Assembly (NCBI GenBank): GCA_030040475.1
Contig: JASHTQ010000590.1
Coordinates: 1 to 8,029, forward strand
DNA: 8,029 bases
Source: Streptosporangiaceae bacterium
Lineage (GTDB): Bacteria; Actinomycetota; Actinomycetes; Streptosporangiales; Streptosporangiaceae
Direction of reading: 5' to 3'
In this document: piece after piece, positions 1 to 4,275 of the stretch
Numbering within the stretch: the stretch's first letter is position 1
Layout: each line of letters starts with the position of its first letter
Program-made: the position numbers and the translations under genes
The notes under the pieces: model-generated
The model's input: the letters and a program-made list of their open reading frames with translations, nothing else
What the model was told of the DNA's origin: nothing
Database searches by the model: none

Positions 1-1221
1 GCCCGCCCGCTCGCGCATGCCGTCGATGCCGTGACCGCGGTGCGCGGCCGCCGGGGCGCCGGGGGCTTCCGCCCGGGCCGCGGTGCCGTCATCGGCGACC
101 CGCACGTGCACCCTGGGATGCTCGTACGCGATCGTGACCTGGGCGTGGCTGGCGGCGGCGTGCCGGATCGTGTTGGTCAGCGCCTCCTGGACGATCCGGT
201 AGGCGGTCAGCTCGGCGGCGGCGCCGAGCGGGAACGGGGTGCCCTCGACCGTTAGGTCCACCGTCAGGCCGGTCGCCCGGACCCGGTCGATGAGCGCGTC
301 GAGCTGGGCCACGCCGGGCAGCGGCGGCAGCGGGGCGCTTGAGGCGGCGCGCTTCTCCTCGGTGCGCAGCACGCCGAGCATCGCGCGCATGTCCGACAGC
401 GCGTGGCGGCCGACCTCGGAGACCTCCGTCATGGCCTCGGTGCTTCGGTCGGGGTCGGCGCGGCTCACCACCGCCGCGGCGTCGGCCAGGGTGATCACCA
501 CCGACAGGTTGTGCGACACGATGTCGTGCAGTTCCCTGGCGATCCTCGTCCTCTCGGCGGCGGTGGCGATCACGGCCTGCTGGTCCCGCTCGACCTCGAG
601 CCGCCTGGCGCGCTCCTCCATCCAGGCCAGGTACTTGCTCCCGGACGCGGCCGTCAGGCCGGCGAACAGCGCGGCCACCACGGTGGCGGTGAGGAATGCG
701 AGCGACCGCGGCAGCGTGCCGGCCGGCTCCCACCTGACCGCTGCCATGACGGCCCCGGCTTCGAGCACGCAAGCCGCGAGCAGCGCCTGGATCCGCGACC
801 GGTGTGCTGCCACCGTGTACAGCGCGACCAGCAGCGCCACGTCGCCAAGCAGCGGGAAGCCGAGCAGCCACTGGGCGAACGCGATCGCGCCCATCAGCAG
901 GAAGACCGCGTCGGGCCAGCGCCTGCGGGCCGCGAGCGGCACGATCAGCGCCGTCTGCACGGCGAGCGCACGCGGGCCGTCGAAGGGAGACTGCACGAGC
1001 CACAGCGTCGACGGCGCGAGCAGCAGCGCCGCTATCAGGGCGTCGACGGCCAGCGAGTAGGTGCGGGCCACGCTGCGGCCGCGGCCGAACAGGCTGCGGG
1101 TGATCTCGTCGGGCGGCTGCAGCGCCGCGTGCGATCCCGGCGCCTGCGGTGCTGGCGCCTGCGGTGCTGGCGCCTGCGGTGCTGGCCAGTGCGGTCTTGG
1201 CGGGGCGGTGAGGTCGGTCAT
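1..1221 (-). CDS. Sensor histidine kinase, NarL/DesK type, membrane-bound (3' end missing)
   Basis: Two-component sensor kinase: it should autophosphorylate on His and pass the phosphate to a LuxR-type response regulator. I translated 407 codons by hand from ATG 1221. Order: Pro/Ala/Gln-rich cytoplasmic head (residues 1-35), about five hydrophobic membrane segments (roughly 55-77, 85-98, 104-140, 144-162, 172-192), then the dimerisation/phosphoacceptor helix RIARELHDIVSHNLS with H232, the HisKA_3 signature. The ATPase domain follows, with N-box EALTNTIRHA (N350), G1 box VADDGT (D378) and G2 box GHGIDGMRERAG at the window edge. About 40 residues of the ATPase domain lie outside. In-frame TAA codons at 1228-1230 and 1249-1251 rule out a longer start; AAGG lies 4 nt upstream. 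No extracellular ligand domain is visible, so the signal is probably sensed in or at the membrane. The partner regulator is expected to the left of the window. It is divergent from the operon starting at 1390, a plausible target. Family call is firm; signal unknown. Confidence 0.95.
   Translation of the reverse strand, partial: MTDLTAPPRPHWPAPQAPAPQAPAPQAPGSHAALQPPDEITRSLFGRGRSVARTYSLAVDALIAALLLAPSTLWLVQSPFDGPRALAVQTALIVPLAARRRWPDAVFLLMGAIAFAQWLLGFPLLGDVALLVALYTVAAHRSRIQALLAACVLEAGAVMAAVRWEPAGTLPRSLAFLTATVVAALFAGLTAASGSKYLAWMEERARRLEVERDQQAVIATAAERTRIARELHDIVSHNLSVVITLADAAAVVSRADPDRSTEAMTEVSEVGRHALSDMRAMLGVLRTEEKRAASSAPLPPLPGVAQLDALIDRVRATGLTVDLTVEGTPFPLGAAAELTAYRIVQEALTNTIRHAAASHAQVTIAYEHPRVHVRVADDGTAARAEAPGAPAAAHRGHGIDGMRERAG
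1141..1200 (-). repeat. 15-bp tandem repeat inside the kinase gene
   Basis: Three perfect head-to-tail copies of CGCCTGCGGTGCTGG (plus strand) occupy 1141-1185, and a fourth copy at 1186-1200 matches at 10 of 15 positions. The unit is five codons, so copy-number change keeps frame. On the coding strand it gives a Pro-Ala-Gln pentapeptide repeat (PAPQA, residues about 13-28) in the disordered cytoplasmic head before the first membrane helix. Such repeats can expand or contract by replication slippage. Confidence 0.9.
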
Positions 1222-1248
1222 GGTGCCTTACGCGTCCTTCGTGGTCGC

Positions 1249-1314
1249 TTACCCGCAGCGTACCGCCGTGATCGCGGATCGCCGTCCGACCTGGGGATGA
1301 GCCTGACCGGCCAT
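1249..1314 (-). CDS. Possible 21-residue leader ORF upstream of the kinase
   Basis: ATG at 1314 is preceded by a perfect AGGAGG (complement of 1319-1324) with a 4-nt spacer, the best Shine-Dalgarno in this intergenic region and better than the kinase's own. The ORF begins MAGQAHPQVG and ends VRCG, then TAA at 1249-1251, 27 nt before the kinase ATG and in the same frame. A weak promoter-like pair lies just upstream: TTGCGG (complement 1351-1356), 16-nt spacer, GATAGC (complement 1329-1334). If real, it could be a translated leader that tunes kinase expression. No homology is recognised, and the good SD is the only real support; it could be chance. Confidence 0.25.
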   Translation of the reverse strand: MAGQAHPQVGRRSAITAVRCG

Positions 1315-1378
1315 TTTTCCTCCTGTGGGCTATCCCGCTCGATGCCAGGCCCGCAATAGCGTCTGGTCAGGAGCGTGA

Positions 1379-1384
1379 GGGAGG
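1379..1384 (+). promoter_or_regulatory. Ribosome binding site that fixes the GTG start at 1390
   Basis: GGGAGG lies 5 nt before GTG 1390. The other in-frame candidate, GTG 1375, would have its SD-like CAGGAG (1368-1373) only 1 nt upstream, too close. The start at 1390 is therefore preferred. Confidence 0.7.
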
Positions 1385-1389
1385 ATCGC

Positions 1390-1911
1390 GTGCCGCAAGG
1401 ACTGCCGCCGTCGCTGGCCCGCTTGCTCGGCTTTGCCCGCGTGGACTTCGATCCAGCGCACCGGCAGCCACCGGGTTCCCGGGTAGTGGCCGCGACGGCG
1501 GTCGCCATCGCTGGGTCGCTGGCGGCCGACGCGCTTCTGGTCGTCATCGGCCAGGCGGTCTTCCCCTCGACCAAGGGGTACGGCCATTTCCAGTTTCCCG
1601 ACTACGGCAAGCTGACCGTGATCGGGGTGCTGATCGCGTGCCTGGCGTGGCCGATCGTCACCCGGATCAGTTCGGCGCCGCGGTGGCTGTTCTTCCGGCA
1701 GGCCATCCTGGTCACGCTGGTGCTGTGGCTGCCTGACATCTACATCCTGGTCCGTGGCGCGCCGGGCCGGGCGGTCGCGGTGCTGATGCTCATGCACCTG
1801 GCCATCGCCCTCGTCACCTACAACAGCCTGGTGCACATCGCTCCGGTGCGGGAAGCCGAAGGCTCCCGCCCGGACCCGGGCTCTCATCGGTACGCAAGCC
1901 ACGGGACCTGA
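1390..1911 (+). CDS. Four-helix integral membrane protein (DUF6069-like), function unknown
   Basis: A 173-residue protein with a polar N-terminus and four hydrophobic segments at about 32-55, 74-92, 100-121 and 127-147. The loop after helix 1 (FPSTKGYGHFQFPDYGKLT, residues 58-76) is rich in aromatic and polar residues and looks like a conserved signature. Other notable stretches are WPIVTRISSAPRWLF (87-101), LWLPDIYIL (112-120) and MHLAIALVTYNSLVHIAP (135-152). The polar tail after 153 looks disordered. I associate this pattern with actinobacterial conserved membrane proteins of the DUF6069 kind, but only from memory. The stop TGA at 1909-1911 is 4 nt before the next gene's GTG, so the two are almost certainly co-transcribed and probably translationally coupled. 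The gene is divergent from the sensor kinase across 168 nt. No enzymatic motif is visible; a role in the envelope or in transport is only a guess. Confidence 0.85.
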   Translation: MPQGLPPSLARLLGFARVDFDPAHRQPPGSRVVAATAVAIAGSLAADALLVVIGQAVFPSTKGYGHFQFPDYGKLTVIGVLIACLAWPIVTRISSAPRWLFFRQAILVTLVLWLPDIYILVRGAPGRAVAVLMLMHLAIALVTYNSLVHIAPVREAEGSRPDPGSHRYASHGT

Positions 1912-1915
1912 TGTC

Positions 1916-2746
1916 GTGCCGAGCCACAGACGCGGTATTTTCGCCGAGCCCGTCGCCGCCAAGGTGCCGGAGATCACCTTCTTGTTCTGGGTGATCAAGA
2001 TCCTCACCACGGCGGGCGGCGAGGCGACCTCGGATTATCTGGCCCTGGACCTGGGCAGCCGCCTTGCGGCTGGCTGCATAGAGGCCGGAATCCTGGTCAT
2101 CGGCCTGGTGTGGCAGTTCAGTACGCGGCGGTACACGGCCGCCGCGTACTGGTTCCTCGCCTATGGCATCGCGATCTTCGGCACCGGTGTCTCCGACGCC
2201 TTGCACCTGTTCGTGGGCATCCCCTACGCGGGTACCACGGCCCTGTGGGCCATCGTGCTCGCGGTCGTCTTCTGGCTCTGGTATCGCAGTGAGCACACCC
2301 TCTCGATTCACAGCATCTTCACGACCAGGCGGGAGATCTACTACTGGTGCGTGGTGTTCGCGACCTTCGCGCTTGGCACCGCGCTCGGGGACTTCACCGC
2401 CACGGCGGTGCACCTCGGTTACCTCGCGTCCGGGATCATGTTCTTCGTCGTGATCCTGATTCCCGCCGTTTTGTGGCGGGGTTTCGGGCTGAACGCGGTG
2501 GTGGCGTTCTGGTTCGCGTACGTGGTCACCCGTCCGCTTGGCGCCTCGTTCGCCGACTACGTCAGCAAGCCGCACTCGATCAGCGGGATCAACTTCGGCG
2601 ACGGCCCGACGGCGCTGACCGCGACGCTTATCGTGGTTGTGCTCGTCGGCTACCTGGCGGTGGCCAAGACCGACATCCAGCAGCCGGTCACTGCGGCCCA
2701 ACCCGCCCGCCCTGCCACGGTTAGAGATGGTGTGGCGGGTAAATGA
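1916..2746 (+). CDS. Multi-pass membrane protein with four internal repeats (DUF347/COG4705 family)
   Basis: A 276-residue, very hydrophobic protein with about eight membrane helices. The opening KVPEITFLFWVIKILTT with GGEATSDYLA (residues 16-43) is the hallmark of the DUF347/COG4705 membrane proteins. The sequence contains four copies of one motif, an aromatic residue, W, nine residues, G, four residues, D: W25/G35/D40, W79/G89/D94, W144/G154/D159 and W199/G209/D214, with identical spacing. Each copy starts a two-helix unit, so the protein looks like a four-unit bundle with a ring of buried acidic residues, a layout that suggests ion or small-solute handling (inference). It begins 4 nt after the previous stop, without a clear SD of its own, which fits translational coupling. 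GTG 1964 (Val17) is an alternative start that still keeps the first repeat. The 6-nt gap to the next gene continues the operon. No substrate can be named. Confidence 0.88.
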   Translation: MPSHRRGIFAEPVAAKVPEITFLFWVIKILTTAGGEATSDYLALDLGSRLAAGCIEAGILVIGLVWQFSTRRYTAAAYWFLAYGIAIFGTGVSDALHLFVGIPYAGTTALWAIVLAVVFWLWYRSEHTLSIHSIFTTRREIYYWCVVFATFALGTALGDFTATAVHLGYLASGIMFFVVILIPAVLWRGFGLNAVVAFWFAYVVTRPLGASFADYVSKPHSISGINFGDGPTALTATLIVVVLVGYLAVAKTDIQQPVTAAQPARPATVRDGVAGK

Positions 2747-2752
2747 GAGGGC

Positions 2753-2953
2753 ATGGTCAGGATTAGGCGGTGGGTCGCAGGTAAGCGCAAGCGAGTCGTG
2801 TGGTCCGAGCCGCAGTTGCCGCCGTACGTGAAGATCAATCCGGATGCCGTGGCCCCCGGCCCCGCCGAGGGGCTCCAGCCGGGGGATCTGTCCATGGGCG
2901 CCGCGGCGGTGGAGTTCCTCAGCACGGACGACGACGAGGACGAGGTCGTCTGA
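2753..2953 (+). CDS. Small hypothetical protein, basic N-terminus and acidic C-terminus
   Basis: A 66-residue protein with G/C-rich third codon positions that starts 6 nt after the DUF347-type gene and looks like the last gene of the operon. It has a basic head (R3, R5, R6, K11, R12, K13, R14), a middle segment PPYVKINPDAVAPGP (23-37) and a tail of acidic residues (D59, D60, D61, E62, D63, E64) ending in VV. There is no signal peptide, membrane helix, cysteine or recognised domain. Its AGAGGG (2746-2751) sits only 1 nt before the ATG, so translation probably depends on coupling to the upstream gene. It may be a cytosolic partner of the two membrane proteins (inference from position only). It converges on the aminotransferase gene, with 23 nt between the stops and no terminator hairpin seen there. 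Confidence 0.65.
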   Translation: MVRIRRWVAGKRKRVVWSEPQLPPYVKINPDAVAPGPAEGLQPGDLSMGAAAVEFLSTDDDEDEVV

Positions 2954-2976
2954 AGTCGCTCGGCTTGCCAGGTGTT

Positions 2977-4161
2977 CTAGGTGAGCTGTGCCCGGACGGC
3001 GTCCAGCGCGGAGCGGATGTTCTCCACCGAGTTCGCGTAGGAGAAGCGCAGGTAGCCCTCGCCGTACTGGCCGAACGCGGTGCCGGAGAGGGCGGCGACG
3101 CCGGCGTCGGCGAGCAGCCGTGCCTGCAGTTCCGCGGAGGTCAGCCCGGTGCCGGTGATGTTGGGGAAGACGTAGAACGCGCCTTGCGGCTCCAGGCAGC
3201 TGATGCCCGGGATGTCGTTCAGGCCGGAGACGATGACGTCCCTGCGGCGGCGGAACTCCGCGACCATGTCGTCGACCGGCTGCCACGGACCCTCGAGCGC
3301 GGCAATCGCCGCGTACTGGCTGAACGCCGAGGTGCACGACACCGAGTTGATGGCCAGCCGGGTGACCGGCTCGACCAGGGCGGGCGGGAAGACGCCGAAG
3401 CCGAGCCGCCAACCGGTCATCGCGAACGTCTTGGACCACCCGTCGAGCAGGATCGTGCGGTCAGCCATGCCGTCGACGTCGAGCACGCTGGCGTAGGGCG
3501 GTGCGGGCTCGCTGCCGGGACCGTACCTGATCGCCCAGTACACCTCGTCGGTGAGCACGATCAGGTCGTGCCGGATCGCGAGGTCTGCAATGGCCTCGCA
3601 GTCCTCGCGGGTCAGCGCACTGCCGCACGGGTTGTGCGGCGAGTTGATGATGAGCAGCTTGGTTCGGTCGGTGATGAGTCCCGCGAGTTCGTCGGTGTCG
3701 ATGCGGAAGCCGTTGCTCTCGCGCAGCGGGACGGGAACGGGGACCGCTCCGACGAAGTTGGTGATCGACTCGTACATCGGGAAGCCCGGGTCCGGGTACA
3801 GCACCTCGTCGCCCTCGTTGGCCAGGGCGAGGATGGTGAAGAACATGATCGGCTTGGCGCCAGGCGTCACGATGACGCGATCCGGCGTCGTCTCCATCCG
3901 GCCGTTGCTCTCGAGGAAGGCGGCGACCGCCTCGCGCAGCGGCGGGATGCCCGGCGCGGGCACGTAGTGGGTGTGGCCTTCCCGCAGCGCCTCGACGGCG
4001 GCATCCACGATGTGCGGGGCGGTCGGGAAGTCAGGCTCGCCGATCTCCAGGTGAATGATCTTGTGGCCAGCCGCCTCCATGGCCTTGGCCCTGGCGAGTA
4101 CCTCGAAGGCGGACTCGGTGCCGAGCCGGCCCATACGATCTGCGAGCCTGATGTCTGTCAT
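2977..4161 (-). CDS. PLP-dependent class I/II aminotransferase (aspartate aminotransferase-like)
   Basis: A 394-residue fold-type I PLP enzyme of normal, complete length. It transfers an amino group between an amino acid and a 2-oxo acid in the cytosol. Visible family residues: substrate/phosphate loop IGEPDFPTAP (40-49), Y66 in HYVPAPGIPPLREA, cofactor-binding N177 in NSPHNPCGS, D205 and Y208 in LTDEVYWA, Schiff-base lysine K244 in DGWSKTFAMTGWRLGF with R252 of the phosphate site, and R372 in YLRFSYA, which binds the substrate alpha-carboxylate in this family. The motif pattern fits the bacterial aspartate/aromatic/alanine aminotransferase group, but the side-chain specificity pocket cannot be read with confidence, so no narrower name is given. 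It is divergent from the transketolase-like gene across 114 nt. ATG 4161 has no good SD, but a promoter -10 lies 7 nt upstream, which points to a leaderless mRNA and supports this start. Confidence 0.95.
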   Translation of the reverse strand: MTDIRLADRMGRLGTESAFEVLARAKAMEAAGHKIIHLEIGEPDFPTAPHIVDAAVEALREGHTHYVPAPGIPPLREAVAAFLESNGRMETTPDRVIVTPGAKPIMFFTILALANEGDEVLYPDPGFPMYESITNFVGAVPVPVPLRESNGFRIDTDELAGLITDRTKLLIINSPHNPCGSALTREDCEAIADLAIRHDLIVLTDEVYWAIRYGPGSEPAPPYASVLDVDGMADRTILLDGWSKTFAMTGWRLGFGVFPPALVEPVTRLAINSVSCTSAFSQYAAIAALEGPWQPVDDMVAEFRRRRDVIVSGLNDIPGISCLEPQGAFYVFPNITGTGLTSAELQARLLADAGVAALSGTAFGQYGEGYLRFSYANSVENIRSALDAVRAQLT

Positions 4162-4168
4162 GGCCCCG

Positions 4169-4197
4169 ATGATAAGTCTGTGACTCTTTGGAGGTAA
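4169..4197 (-). promoter_or_regulatory. Promoter of the aminotransferase gene; predicted leaderless transcript
   Basis: On the minus strand: -35 TTACCT (complement of 4192-4197), a 17-nt spacer, and -10 TATCAT (complement of 4169-4174; five of six match TATAAT). Only 7 nt separate the -10 from the A of the start codon, so transcription should begin at or next to the ATG. Leaderless mRNAs with this geometry are common in actinobacteria, and the absence of an SD agrees with this. Confidence 0.55.
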
Positions 4198-4222
4198 GGG
4201 TGATCTTCGTGATCTTGCCCTT
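4196..4222. repeat. Direct repeat within an imperfect hairpin; candidate operator
   Basis: GTGATCTT occurs twice (4200-4207 and 4209-4216), one base apart. The same stretch folds imperfectly: AAGGG (4196-4200) pairs with CCCTT (4218-4222), and GATC (4202-4205) pairs with GATC (4211-4214) around a 5-nt loop. It overlaps or abuts the -35 boxes of both divergent promoters (4192-4197 and 4221-4226), a natural place for a regulator to act on both genes. No known operator is recognised. Confidence 0.35.
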
Positions 4223-4248
4223 GCTCCCCTAAAACCGTCACTCTAGAT
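4221..4248 (+). promoter_or_regulatory. Candidate promoter of the transketolase-like gene
   Basis: TTGCTC (4221-4226), a 16-nt spacer, then CTAGAT (4243-4248, inside TCTAGAT), giving a predicted start near 4255 and a leader of about 20 nt that still contains the ribosome binding site. An alternative -35, TTGCCC at 4215-4220, would make the spacer too long (22 nt). The match is moderate. Confidence 0.4.
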
Positions 4249-4261
4249 GTCGGTGCAGCAC

Positions 4262-4268
4262 AAGGAGG
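4262..4268 (+). promoter_or_regulatory. Strong ribosome binding site for the transketolase-like gene
   Basis: AAGGAGG with a 7-nt spacer to ATG 4276, close to ideal. It fixes the start and makes the Ser/Gly/Ala-rich stretch of about 25 residues part of the protein. Confidence 0.85.
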
Positions 4269-4275
4269 TGCTTGG

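Noticed and set aside
239..1060. A 273-codon plus-strand frame and its overlapping neighbours over the kinase
   Set aside because: They are Ser/Ala/Arg-rich shadows. The minus-strand frame has complete H, N, G1 and G2 boxes and must be the real gene.
1302..1371. Inverted repeat CCTGACC / GGTCAGG around 56 nt in the kinase-operon intergenic region
   Set aside because: A 7-bp match over about 170 nt is expected roughly once by chance, and the spacing is too wide for a usual dimer site.
2711..2740. Imperfect inverted repeat CCTGCCAC / GTGGCGGG near the end of the DUF347-type gene
   Set aside because: It is short with one mismatch, lies inside coding sequence and in the middle of an operon, so a terminator is unlikely.
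2954..2976. Terminator between the convergent small protein and aminotransferase genes
   Set aside because: The 23-nt gap holds no inverted repeat I could find.
1814..3439. A long open frame on the minus strand (541 codons) across the membrane operon and part of the aminotransferase
   Set aside because: Its translation is low-complexity Arg/Gly/His/Asp-rich text typical of the antisense frame of high-GC genes. It overlaps three better-supported genes.
2800..4197. A 465-codon plus-strand frame across the aminotransferase
   Set aside because: It is a shadow of the aminotransferase on the other strand. Its residues show no family pattern.
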